DNA from: Fulvia fulva
Taxonomy: Eukaryota; Ascomycota; Dothideomycetes; Mycosphaerellales; Mycosphaerellaceae
Reading direction: 5' to 3'
NCBI RefSeq assembly: GCF_020509005.1
Contig: NC_063022.1
Coordinates: 620,001-684,000, forward strand
Length of the DNA: 64,000 nt
This document shows, piece after piece, positions 11,727 through 21,331 of this stretch (its first letter is position 1; each line of letters opens with the position of its first letter). The notes under the pieces are model-generated. The model was not told the origin of the DNA. It did not search any database and saw only the letters and a program-made list of their open reading frames with translations. The position numbers and the translations under genes are program-made.

Positions 11727-13986
11727 ATGACCTCTCGCAACCATGGGTTGATGCGAGTATTCTGGCCTTCTGATACGCCGCGAGATGATATCCCGGGCGT
11801 CTTGGTAGGATGGAGGAACTCAGAATTGGATGTATTGGTGGTGGCCGTTTTACAAGGAGTTGAGGTAAGTGCTTGTGGCATGCGACTGCGACACTGCGCT
11901 GAACGATAGCCAGGCCAAGAATGTCGACTATGCCCTGCGCATGCGAACACTGTTCCGAGGCAGTCCTCACTCCGTCGACAAGATCCTCCTTCATTGTGGA
12001 GATAAGCCACTGCAAGTACTGGGCACGCTGAACGCTGCACATGTCGTGGACACGGTCGACCCCAAAGCACTATCCCTGCACACGGTATCACGTAGCTACA
12101 TCCCGAGAGTAGACTGTCCGCGCAGTGCACAGATGACGATCCAGATTGTCAGCTTCGACCGACCAGACCCGAACCGCATGCAGTATCTTTCCTTGACGCC
12201 CATATCGCTCGCCCTCGAAGACAAATCAGGAGCATTCGGGAGTGTGCCGCCCTTCGACAGGATAGACCAGGATGAAGAGGGCGAAAGACAACGAAAAGAG
12301 AAGCTGGTCAAGAAGCTGAGACTGCACACTGTGATACATCATGCGCGAACAGAGAAAGAGCTGGCACTGAACACCATCATCGTACAAATCAACTGCTCTG
12401 CTGAGCTCGATGCACTCATGCAGGAGAACATCGGCATGGTGGGCGTTAGGATCAAGCGCACTATGAGCGTCAGTGAGCGCATGGTAGAGTCTGCTTCAAC
12501 TCTGTGGGACTTCTCCTTGCTGTGGTCAAAGCAAACCCTGAAGCAGCACGTAGGTCCGTTTGCGTTCCAGACGTTCATACTCTACCTCATGGTTCTGAGG
12601 ATCGGTGCTGAAGGACTGCTCATGCTCCTCGACTGGAGACCTTTCGGTAATGCGGCTTTGAAGGACATCTCGGCTACAGCACAACAAGTCGACATCCGAC
12701 TACAGCAGTTCTGCTATTGGCCTGACCAATACATGACTCTACACAAACGCAGAAACGACTGGGAAAGCATCACCAATAGCCACCCAGACTACATACGTTT
12801 CTTCAACAGTCTGTGGCTGGTCGCGAACGATGTCATCATCGGCATCGCTCTAGGCTCCTACATCGTCGAGAACGTGGACTTTGTGGCAGCACACATGGAC
12901 AAGATCATGAACAATTACTCGATCGAAGGCTTGCAGCGTATGCTCACATGGCTGATGGACTACCCGGCTGGACTGAAACTGAACACGGAACTCGCAACAT
13001 TTCTGGGCGACCTGTTCCTGTGGGTTATTGACTACTGGAACGGCTGCATGACACAGCTACGACCGACATTGCCAGTAATAATCCGCTTGATCGGTCTCTC
13101 GAGCTTCGCCGGTGCAAGTCTCCCCATTGCGATGTTCTCGGATCTGCTATCGGTGCTGACGATCCACATCTACTCGTTCTATATCGCCTCGGCGCGCATA
13201 TACAATTGGCAGCTCACGATCATCATTTCGCTCTTTCACCTCTTCCGAGGCAAGAAGCGCAACGTGTTACGGAACCGCATCGATAGCTGCGACTACGATC
13301 TGGACCAACTGCTTCTCGGCACGATCTTATTCACCCTGATTGTCTTCTTGCTGCCAACTGTGGCAGTCTTCTACGCCACCTTCGCCGGCGCTCGAATGGC
13401 CATCATCGCTTTGAAGGCGGCACTGGACACCTGGCTGGCATGCCTCAACCACTTTCCCCTCTTCGCGCTCATGCTGCGCATTAAGGACTCCCGGCGTTTA
13501 CCTGGTGGCATTCGATTTGAGTTACAAGATACCCCTCGCGCGTTGGTTTCATCTTCTTCGGAGCAACAGACGAATACTGCGCCAACTTCTTACGTCAAGC
13601 TGAAGGTATGCATCGAAGTTTCTACTCCTGTTGCAGCTGCGCTAACATACTTGTAGTCTATTGCCCTGCCACTATCCCAAACCTTTTCCCAATACAACCA
13701 ACTCGGCCACCGACTCCGAAAGCACTATCTCTCACCGCGAGTCTTCCTCTGTCTGGTCTCGGGACAGTTCGTGCCACCGATACATCGTAAGAACCTGTAC
13801 AGTCTACAGTACAGTATGCTGCCGATCCAGCGCATCGGCATTGGCGAGTTGTGGAAGCTGCTGACAGAAGAGCGGAAGCCAAATGGTGTGGTGCACACGA
13901 ACGGTCATATTATGCCGCCGGTTGGTAACAGGAAGCCTGGCGGCAAGACGAAGGGTACGACGAATGGACACTGGTGGAGTAAGTAG
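11727..13986 (+). CDS. GPI1: GPI-GlcNAc transferase complex subunit Gpi1 (PIG-Q)
   Basis: Exons 11727-11864, 11914-13605 and 13657-13986 encode 719 residues. The introns are 49 and 51 bp, and the second has a GCTAAC branch. The protein starts with a short cytosolic part (MRVFWPSDTPRDD; the ATG at 11751 is an alternative start). Its C-terminal half carries several membrane segments and the conserved Gpi1 block LFRGKKRNVLRNRIDSCDYD, followed by DQLLLGTILFT. The last exon ends HWWSK. Gpi1 is a subunit of the ER enzyme that transfers GlcNAc to phosphatidylinositol, the first step of GPI anchor synthesis. The small membrane protein gene directly upstream is the only unusual context. No frame damage is seen. 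Confidence 0.9.
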
Positions 13987-14119
13987 ACATGTGTACATGA
14001 TGTATTGATAATGTGTACAGCGACTCTAACTTTTGGTCACGTTGATCGTTTCCACGGACGAGGGATGAAAGAGCATCTCGGATACAAGTTTGAGACAATC
14101 GCTAGCCTTGCGAGGACGT

Positions 14120-14611
14120 TTAGACGAACCGAATCGCGTACAAAGCACTGTCATCGCCCACCCTCCTGACTTCCTTCAACATCAGATCCACTCTCCACCA
14201 ATCCGCGAGGAGTGCCCTTTGCTTCCCCTTTTTCGAGGCGTGATACGTCGTGGTGATACCATCGATGAAGCACCGCGTCTCCCGGTCCAGGGCACGTAGC
14301 CATGATCCGAGGTCGTAATCAGCTCCCATAGCTATGTGGATCTTCGTGGCGTAGAAGTACGGCAGCAGTTCTTCGCGGAGGATTCGGCATGTGCGTGTTA
14401 TGGGCGGCTGGTGGTATTCGCTGTTGCGATGTTTGAAGTCACGGGTGGAGAGGTGCTTGGAATTGTCGATGACGAGTCTACCGATTTTGGACCAGAGTTC
14501 TGCGGGAAGTGCGAGGATGCTGGTGGGCTTTGAATATCGGTCAGTTGGAGGGTTGTGTAGGGAGGTTGAGGTGTCACTGACTTGCTTGGTTGTAGTGATT
14601 GGTTTGTCCAT
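14120..14611 (-). CDS. F-box-like 'WSKIG' family protein, array copy 1
   Basis: The unspliced frame gives 163 residues. A 54-bp in-frame intron is likely (14581-14528, donor GTCAGT, branch AACTGAC, acceptor AAAG), which would give 145 residues and join ITTTKQ to PTSILALP. Three shared blocks are visible: LPAELWSKIGRLVIDN near the N-terminus, QPPITRTCRILREELLPYFYATK in the middle (shown by its core TRTCR), and WLRALDRETRCFIDG. The first block resembles the start of an F-box, as in fungal proteins with LPPELRNxIY motifs. The function is unknown; substrate-adaptor roles are only a guess. Four paralogues follow directly upstream in the same orientation. Confidence 0.7.
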   Translation of the reverse strand: MDKPITTTKQVSDTSTSLHNPPTDRYSKPTSILALPAELWSKIGRLVIDNSKHLSTRDFKHRNSEYHQPPITRTCRILREELLPYFYATKIHIAMGADYDLGSWLRALDRETRCFIDGITTTYHASKKGKQRALLADWWRVDLMLKEVRRVGDDSALYAIRFV

Positions 14612-15010
14612 GGTAGTGAGTATATGTCTCTGTTGTGACTTGCAGTGAGTAGGTCAATTGTGCTGTGAGTAGAGCAGGCACTGTTGTGGAAGTGTGGTAA
14701 GTCGTCTCATTTCATGAGCACTTTGCTAGCAAACGCCATGTCTTCAATTCTGGAAAGCTCTATTCACATGCGGACTCGCTTGATGCCGATACCCGAACGC
14801 ACGGCCCAAAGACTACTACTGCTACCGTGATGAAATGGCCCTTCAATCATGATGTGGTGACAACCAATACAGGTTTCCGAGATCCTGCACCCATTCGGCC
14901 TCTAGCGAGAACCAGGCCCATTCATGCGCACCGCATACCAGTTTGCTTCCTATGCTCCGCGCAGCGGGACAAGAACCATGTCTCCCTTTTCAGCGGCAGT
15001 CTCTCTCCCT

Positions 15011-15491
15011 TCACCGAAATCGCACCACATACTTCCTCCAAGGCCCCTCAGCTTCCTCGAGCAAAACCAGTGACAAGCTAACTCTCCATGCCTCCTCGAG
15101 CTGATACTCAAGAAGTTGCACAGAACGTGGTAAGGCCTCTGTGCAAATGCCGCTGATAGCACGACGCATCTCCGGATCTAATGCTCGCAGCCAATTGCCA
15201 AGTTTGACGACACTGTATGTGGGAAACCAGATCACAGTCCTAGTAGAGAAGAAGTAGGGGAGTAGTTCTTCGCGGAGTACTCGGCAAGTGCGGGTGATGG
15301 GTGGCTGGAAGTAGCGGGGAGGGTGAGTGAAGAAGTCTCCGGATGTGATGGGCTTGGAGACATCGACTGCGAGCTTGCCGATCTTGGACCAGATCTCGGC
15401 GGGGAGGTCGAGGAGAGAGGTAGCCTAGGCAGGGTCAGTAAGCTGTGACGGATGGGGTTACAATGGAGCTTACCACTTTGATATCGTCCAT
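15011..15491 (-). CDS. F-box-like 'WSKIG' family protein, array copy 2
   Basis: Exons 15491-15474 and 15424-15011 encode 143 residues. The first exon is only six codons (MDDIKV), and the 49-bp intron ends with branch TTACTGAC and CCTAG just before ATSLLDLPAEIWSKIG. The shared second block reads TRTCRVLREELLPYFFSTR and the third WLRALDPEMRRAISG. It ends VVRFR, like the KFL/RFV/RFE ends of its paralogues. This is the copy most like copy 1. No domain is recognised beyond the F-box-like start. Confidence 0.72.
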
Positions 15492-15808
15492 CTTCGCGAT
15501 CAAACTGGAGTCTGACGTCCTGGCGGCGGATCTGTGTTGTTAGGTTGGTGCAGCTTGATGAACTGTCCAGGAAAGTCAAGGGTTTGGAGCCGCAATCTGT
15601 GTCATTCGCGGCAGCGGGACGCTCGTTTGAGGTGCACGGACAGGTCACATGCATATTTGATATGTTTTTGACTCTTACTGCCCGTTCGTTTCAAGACCAG
15701 CTTGACTATCGAAGCCGATGTGCATCCAACTAGTATGGGTCGCGGAAGATCTGCACGTCTTGTTTGTCTCCCCTACCTTCCTTCGTCACCAACGTCGCAT
15801 TTCTGAAA

Positions 15809-16310
15809 TCATCCCCCAAACACCACCTCCATCATGCCAGCGCTATCCTCCTGCCACGACCACACCCGTAAGTACTCCTCAAGCGCCTCACCTTCGAGAG
15901 GCTTACCCTCAGCGAAGATACCACGAACCAAGTGCCGCATGTCCGGCTCGAGGGCGTGCAGCCACTTTCCAATCGCGACAATGGCTAGCTTGTCGCATGG
16001 TGCCCCACCGACCTCGATCTTCGTGCTGAGGAAGTAAGGAAGAAGCTCTTGCCGCAGAGCCCGAGATGCCTGGATGATGCCAGGCTGGTATGGCCAGCTC
16101 TCGCCGCGGATGAAGTAGCTACCGGTCAAGGTGTAGGCGTTGTCGACAGCATATCTGCCAATCTTTGACCAGATTTCTGCTGGGAGGTTGAGGAGCGATT
16201 TGCGCTGGTCATGTGTCAGTTGCGTCTGGTGGGTAGAGTCGAAGTTCACCTACTGGTTTGATAGTGCCGGTAGCGCTTCTTTTGAGGTGAGGCGCGTGGT
16301 GAGGCGCCAT
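15809..16310 (-). CDS. F-box-like 'WSKIG' family protein, array copy 3
   Basis: Exons 16310-16254 and 16204-15809 encode 150 residues. The 49-bp intron (donor GTAGGT, branch AACTGAC, acceptor CCAG) joins ATGTIKP to RKSLLNLPAEIWSKIG, the same position as in copies 1 and 2. The second block is diverged (IIQASRALRQELLPYFLSTK) and the third reads WLHALEPDMRHLVRG. The C-terminus ends VVFGG. The frame is intact. Confidence 0.72.
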
Positions 16311-16539
16311 TTCGATGGTGGTGCAAAGTACTCAGTAGGAATGTGGCGGGCGGTGGCGAGGTGTTAGGTGCTTGACGGGGTTGAGACTGGAGCGAGTGTA
16401 AGGTGAAGTCATGTAGTCTGTTTGCATTTGTTGTGATGGAGAAAGTGAGGCATCCCCCAGGGTGCTGCATCTGCTGGAAATGGCCGGCCGCACATCCGCT
16501 GCCTAGCGCTCCCATTCACCTGCTCTCCACCCCCACTCA

Positions 16540-17040
16540 TCACTCGAACCTCAACTCGTACATCTCCACCGTCGTCCGATTCTTCTCCCTCCAAAACGTG
16601 ATCTTGAGCTTGGAGTTGACCGCGTAGGACCAAAGATCTATGTCAACGGCACTCAGACGCACACCGCGGACGCGTCGGCGCATGTCTGAGGACATGGCAT
16701 GTAGCCAGCGTGCGACCGTGGAGAAATCAGCGGGACTCGTCCCGCACATGACGAGGACTCTGGTTCTGTAGAGGTATGGAAGTAGTTCATGTCGGAGGGA
16801 ACGGCAGGTGCGTATGATCGCAGGCTGATATGACTTTCGTGTTTTCCAGTATTGGATCGTTTCGAGCGATCGCTCTGTGATGAGGGGTGAGTCGTCGATC
16901 ACCAGCTTGCCTATCTTGGACCATAGTTCTGGTGGAAGGTCAAGGAGGCCGGTGCGCGGTTTGAGATCAGCGACCTGTTCTGGAGGTCGACCTGAACCCT
17001 TTACTTTGGCGTTCTCGACTCTGATGGCGTTCGTACTCAT
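16540..17040 (-). CDS. F-box-like 'WSKIG' family protein, array copy 4
   Basis: A single exon of 166 residues starts at the ATG at 17040 (MSTNAIRVENAK); the frame is open further upstream but has no ATG there. The N-terminal tail is longer than in other copies and no intron is evident before GLLDLPPELWSKIGKLVIDD. The second block is IIRTCRSLRHELLPYLYRTR and the third WLHAMSSDMRRRVRG. It ends YELRFE. It is a complete paralogue by length and motif content. Confidence 0.75.
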   Translation of the reverse strand: MSTNAIRVENAKVKGSGRPPEQVADLKPRTGLLDLPPELWSKIGKLVIDDSPLITERSLETIQYWKTRKSYQPAIIRTCRSLRHELLPYLYRTRVLVMCGTSPADFSTVARWLHAMSSDMRRRVRGVRLSAVDIDLWSYAVNSKLKITFWREKNRTTVEMYELRFE

Positions 17041-17228
17041 GGCCGCTATAAGACTTTGTTGTCGTGTGGTCGCACACTCATTATTTGTGTCAAGCTGATC
17101 GCGAAAGAAAGCGCCACGAGGTGAAGTGCAGCCGTTTGAAGCCAACGACCGGCAAGTCCCGATGGCATACAACTAGCTGCCTCACTTGCACACCACATTC
17201 GAATCCCAGCGCTCCATAAGATTGCTCC

Positions 17229-17678
17229 TTACAAGAACTTGACTCGATACACTAAATTCACATCATTTGTCGCGACAGGACAGAGCTCAAGCTCATACTC
17301 AACGCTCCACGTTGTGTCCATGTAATCCTTCATTGTTTCAAGATCTTCCTCAGCGTACTTTCCAGATCCGACTTGGACCTTCCAGCCTCCGATAAGTCTC
17401 CTCGTGCCCCTTTCGAGTGCTCTCAGAAACCGACCACACTCGGTCCACTTATAACCCCGCTTCCAGCAATCGGTGAACAGCTCGTTCCTCCTGAAGAAAT
17501 ATGGCAGAAGCTTTCCTCGTAAGGTACGGCAGGTTTGGGCGATTGGCGGCTGAGCCAAGCTCTCGCTGAGGCTGTGAAAGGGACTCCACCAATCCTCGAT
17601 CCAGGCGTCGGTCGAGAGTTTGCCGATGTGAGACCAGAGCTCTGGTGGGAGGTCGAGGAGGCTGCGGCGATCAGACAT
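17229..17678 (-). CDS. F-box-like 'WSKIG' family protein, array copy 5 (diverged)
   Basis: A single exon of 149 residues starts at the ATG at 17678 (MSDRRSLLDLPPELW). The signature is altered to WSHIGKLSTD. The second block reads PPIAQTCRTLRGKLLPYFFRR and the third FLRALERGTRRLIGG. It ends VYRVKFL. It is the most diverged member of the array and the most upstream in transcriptional direction. The frame is intact. Confidence 0.72.
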   Translation of the reverse strand: MSDRRSLLDLPPELWSHIGKLSTDAWIEDWWSPFHSLSESLAQPPIAQTCRTLRGKLLPYFFRRNELFTDCWKRGYKWTECGRFLRALERGTRRLIGGWKVQVGSGKYAEEDLETMKDYMDTTWSVEYELELCPVATNDVNLVYRVKFL

Positions 17679-18239
17679 GGTGATCAGGATCGGATCGGAT
17701 TGGGTGGTTCCATTGTTGGTGTTTGAAGCTTCAATGTCTTGATTGCTGCTGTGGCTTTTGTATGCGACGCGTTTCACTAGTCAATTGTGTGAGGTGGTGT
17801 CGAGCAAGTTCCAAGTGAAATGGCAGGTAGTACGTGGCCGAGCGATGAAGCGGAACCTGGCACGTTGCTTTGGAAGCATGTGTCACTGTCACTGCCACTG
17901 GTGATGGCCATGCAATTGTCAAGGTTTCGCAGTGCTAGCACATTCAGACTTTGCCGCCTAGACACATGTGCTGTACCATTATGTACACAGAACGGGCCAG
18001 TTTGCTTTGGCGGAGCGTGAATGCGCCTTGCTGCTGTGCAGGACCCTTGGCAAACTCCATACACGTCCGCTGTGCGCTGGGCTAAGTCGCACTCGGAGTC
18101 CTGAAGTCGTTTTGCGTCGCGAGTAGGTCGCTTCCTTCGCTATGGAATAGATCTAGGCCAGCTCACGCATTGACTTCGGTCTCGAATCACACTTGTTGAA
18201 CGGCGTTGAGGGCGAGAAGCTCTTGGGCTAATGAATCCT
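17679..18239. other. Intergenic region between the WSKIG array and the J-protein gene
   Basis: It lies between the 5' end of array copy 5 and the 3' end of the J protein, both on the minus strand. No open frame with a recognisable product or an RNA gene was seen. Confidence 0.4.
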
Positions 18240-19223
18240 TCAACCCTGGCCGTTCTGCTCACTGATGCCGTCGCTTCGGCATATCTCTTTATCCTTAAGC
18301 ACCCGACTGGCTTTCTCCTCTCTCAAGGCTTCGTAATCTCCTGTGCCCATAGTTGCATCTCTGTTCCTCAGGAAGTAATCTATCCGATCTTGCCTGCTGT
18401 TCATGCTCGCCTCTTGTCTGACCTTTCTCAGCTCTTTCGCAGCCCGATCATGTACAATATCCCTTTGCTCCACAAAGTAATGTCCCGCTTCCTGAGCTCG
18501 GCCGTAGTTCAGCGAGCTACCCATGACGGCCAATGCCACGATCAATGCCAGAAAGTATGAGTTGGCCATGTACACCGGTGCCGGTCTTTCCCTCTTGATG
18601 CCTTCTTTGTTCTCCCGCCATCTCTCCCAGTCTTCCCAGGTGGCATTCGCCCAGACTGTGTCGTTTGGATCGTAGCTGTGCGTGAAAGGCTGTGATCCGC
18701 CATATGCGGACGGCTGGCCCCAGGAGCTACTCCCAAATTCAGCCTTGCCTTCCCAACCAGCACCAAAGCGGTCGTATGCACTCCGCTTGGCAGGATCTGA
18801 GAGGATTGTATGCGCTGCTACAATGAGACGATAGCGCTCCATCTTGATGTTGTCTGCCACACCATGATTGCAGCGACTGTTTAGGTCTGGGTGATACAGC
18901 TTGACCAGGCGATTGAATGTGCCTTTGGAGTATGCAGCACTCTGCTTCAATTCGAAGATTTGGTATGGCGTTGGTTGTGAGAGACCTTTCGGTGCTGTAG
19001 GCCAGACATGGTCGGGTTCTGATCGTTCCTGCTGGTCTGCCGGGTCCCTAGCATCACCCGCTATCGTTGCATATCCTGACCGGTGTGCATGTTTCTGTCG
19101 CGTGCTCGGTCGTGGCCCTGGGCGTGATGACGTCGATGGCTGTGTCGTTGCTGTTGGTATCGTGAAGGAGTGAAAGCTGTTGGCAGCGGCGAGGAAAGAA
19201 CTAGACTTCTTGAGGATCATCAT
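18240..19223 (-). CDS. J-domain co-chaperone, probably mitochondrial and membrane-anchored
   Basis: The single exon encodes 327 residues from the ATG at 19223; an upstream GTG in frame was not used. The first 50 residues are rich in Ser, Thr, Arg and Lys with almost no acidic residues, like a mitochondrial presequence. The J domain spans about residues 84-150 with the catalytic HPD at 111-113 (KLYHPDLN) and ends SAYDRFGAGW. A hydrophobic segment, SYFLALIVALAVMGSSL, lies near residues 222-238, followed by a charged tail. Such proteins stimulate the ATPase of mitochondrial Hsp70. Resemblance is to fungal type III J proteins; no yeast orthologue is assigned. Confidence 0.8.
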   Translation of the reverse strand: MMILKKSSSFLAAANSFHSFTIPTATTQPSTSSRPGPRPSTRQKHAHRSGYATIAGDARDPADQQERSEPDHVWPTAPKGLSQPTPYQIFELKQSAAYSKGTFNRLVKLYHPDLNSRCNHGVADNIKMERYRLIVAAHTILSDPAKRSAYDRFGAGWEGKAEFGSSSWGQPSAYGGSQPFTHSYDPNDTVWANATWEDWERWRENKEGIKRERPAPVYMANSYFLALIVALAVMGSSLNYGRAQEAGHYFVEQRDIVHDRAAKELRKVRQEASMNSRQDRIDYFLRNRDATMGTGDYEALREEKASRVLKDKEICRSDGISEQNGQG

Positions 19224-19585
19224 CGAAGGTATGCGCACACAGACACATCGTCGCAGGTGTAGTACTCAGGTAGAGATATCTGATATCGAGGGGTGAGAAG
19301 GAAAGAGCGTGTTTGAGCAATGCGAGATCGGACCCTCGGAAGATCGTTTGCGGGGTGGGCCCGATGGCCGAAAGCTTGTCTCGCGAACTTTCCTCGCGTC
19401 AAACAGCAGGCGCGTGGGCGCGTCCTGTCCTCAGCAACGACATCAACAAGGCAAGAATTCTTGAGGTCGAGCGTTATCATGTACAACTTTGTGCAGAAGA
19501 CTTTTGCCACAAGTGATACTTACAACGATCACTGGCCTCCCTAAGTACTCACATTTCGCTGCTCATCCGGAGCAGGTCGTGCAAG
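19224..19585. other. Divergent promoter region
   Basis: The region separates the 5' ends of the J-protein gene and the F-box/LRR-like gene. Short frames overlap it on both strands without recognisable products. No RNA gene is seen. Confidence 0.35.
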
Positions 19586-20750
19586 ATGCCTTTCGACGGC
19601 GAGAGTGGTCAGGTCTACGACGAAAGGATCGTACGCGCACAGCGATCTGGCTGTGCCAAAGGCGAATGTCGATGGATAGGCAGATGCGTTGGTATACCGC
19701 CGGTGCTTGAAGAGATGTATCCCAAAACGAGATCTCTCCAGGATATGTTACTGGCCACTATTCTGCGCAATCTGGATCTGCTAGACATCCAGTGCTTAGC
19801 AACAGTGCCATCGATCATACTGGAGCAATTATGGACAGCCATCAGGCGTAGCAGATTGGATCACATTCGAATCTGGACCGGATTTGCCACTACCGGGGTG
19901 TTCGGTTCGATGGACAGATCGAGGTTACAAAAAGCCGCTTTGTGTCGCTCTCACGGCATGGCAGTCATAATCAAAGAGGTCAACAGCCCTGCGTTACAAT
20001 GGCTGGTGAATCTCACGCTGCAGACTCTCGAATGCGCGCCTGTGGACCTGCTACACATCAGCACCCTGCACAATCTGCGTAATCTCATCATCCGCGGCGA
20101 CGCAAAGGCCTCAGTCTGTCTCACCGACAGTGTTATGCGCGAATGGGCATTCGCAGCACGCGATAAGAATGCGCTCAGCAATCTTCAAATGATCTTTGCA
20201 GACCACCATCCTGATCTGACCGCTTGGTCTATTCAACACCTTGGCCACTTCAAGCAGCTTGACACTTTCTGTGCTCTGGCTTGCGGTTTTGAGAGGCGAG
20301 CGAGTTACAAGGCGAAGGAGCTAGGCTGGGCGTCTGGCAGCAGGTGCGCTACTCAAATGGCTGTCGTGATGACATACTGACTCCTATAGGTTCCTTACAT
20401 TCGCGAAGAGCCAACTTCGACTGCGTAGCGTAAGCGAGGGTGGAATGTTGGAAGAGCTGCCTTGGCTTCAGACGATTGGCGATTACATTTCACATCGCCG
20501 AGGGACTGCGCTCAATCTGACAGACAACGTTCCAAGGATCGAACTCTCGGTTGGTCAAGTGCGAATTGAGGGCTGCCCTCTTCGCTGTACATTCAGTATA
20601 CTCGATGGCGGACTGCTGTGCTTGGAGCGTGGGCCAGATTTCGAGCGGCCGTGCAACGACGATCAGATTCCATCCACGGCTCCTGTCAGTAAACGTCGCA
20701 AGCTCAAGAGTGGCAAGATGGTGAGAATGGACCAACTACTGGACTTATGA
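19586..20750 (+). CDS. Putative F-box/leucine-rich-repeat-like protein
   Basis: Exons 19586-20343 and 20390-20750 encode 372 residues. The 46-bp intron (GTGCGC...TATAG, branch TACTGAC) joins GSR to FLTFAKSQLRL. The N-terminal block LLATILRNLDLLDIQCLATV looks like an F-box helix pair. It is followed by leucine-rich segments (LVNLTLQTLECAPVDLLHISTLHNLRNLIIRG) of the kind that pack as irregular LRRs. A basic KRRKLKSGK tract near the C-terminus could be a nuclear signal. No specific orthologue is recognised. F-box/LRR proteins usually choose substrates for SCF ubiquitin ligases; that role is inferred only from these patterns. Confidence 0.65.
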
Positions 20751-21331
20751 AAGATGGCCCCCAAATCTAGGGACATGACACAGTCGTAGTACCACAGCTA
20801 TCAATACAGCGCCTGATCGGAGTCGGCTCGAGCAATGCTTGCGACAACGGCCTCGAAGGTGACATCCGGCTCTTTGTTGTAGCGGAGTGACACCCTCTTC
20901 CCAAGTATCCTGGCAAAGTTCGGCAGCACTGCAAATCAGCCGGTGTCGTTCGCAGCGGTCGCCAAAAGCCTATGTCACTCTGCTGCAGCCAGATGCTGTA
21001 CAGGCGTGGATTTGATTGGAACAGGACTGACCACAACCGAAGCGGAAGTCCGAGCTGGACACTCCGACAGCTGCTTATCGTCCTTCGCGCCACCTGCACA
21101 TCATGATGTAAGCTTGGTTTGCTGAAGTCACTCCTGACATTGGCAAGACAGATCATGAGAATGTTGAGTGCCAACGGATCTAACGATACGATCGCGCGAA
21201 ATTTCAGACGCCAGAAGATTGTCATCGGCACAAAAAGAGTCTAGTAGTATAAGGACGGCGTAAAGCAAACAGCACACGTCATTTGTTGCAAAGGCTCTTC
21301 GTTGCACAGTACAAGAGACTCACCGTCACTC
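20751..21331. other. Intergenic region upstream of the Zn2Cys6 gene
   Basis: A 154-codon minus-strand frame (20767-21231) overlaps it but has low-complexity Arg/Ser/Cys content and no family resemblance. I treat the region as promoter of the downstream regulator plus the 3' end of the LRR-like gene. Confidence 0.35.

Noticed and set aside
20767..21231. Minus-strand 154-codon frame
   Set aside because: It starts without support, is rich in Arg, Ser and Cys, has no recognised block and overlaps the promoter of the Zn2Cys6 gene.
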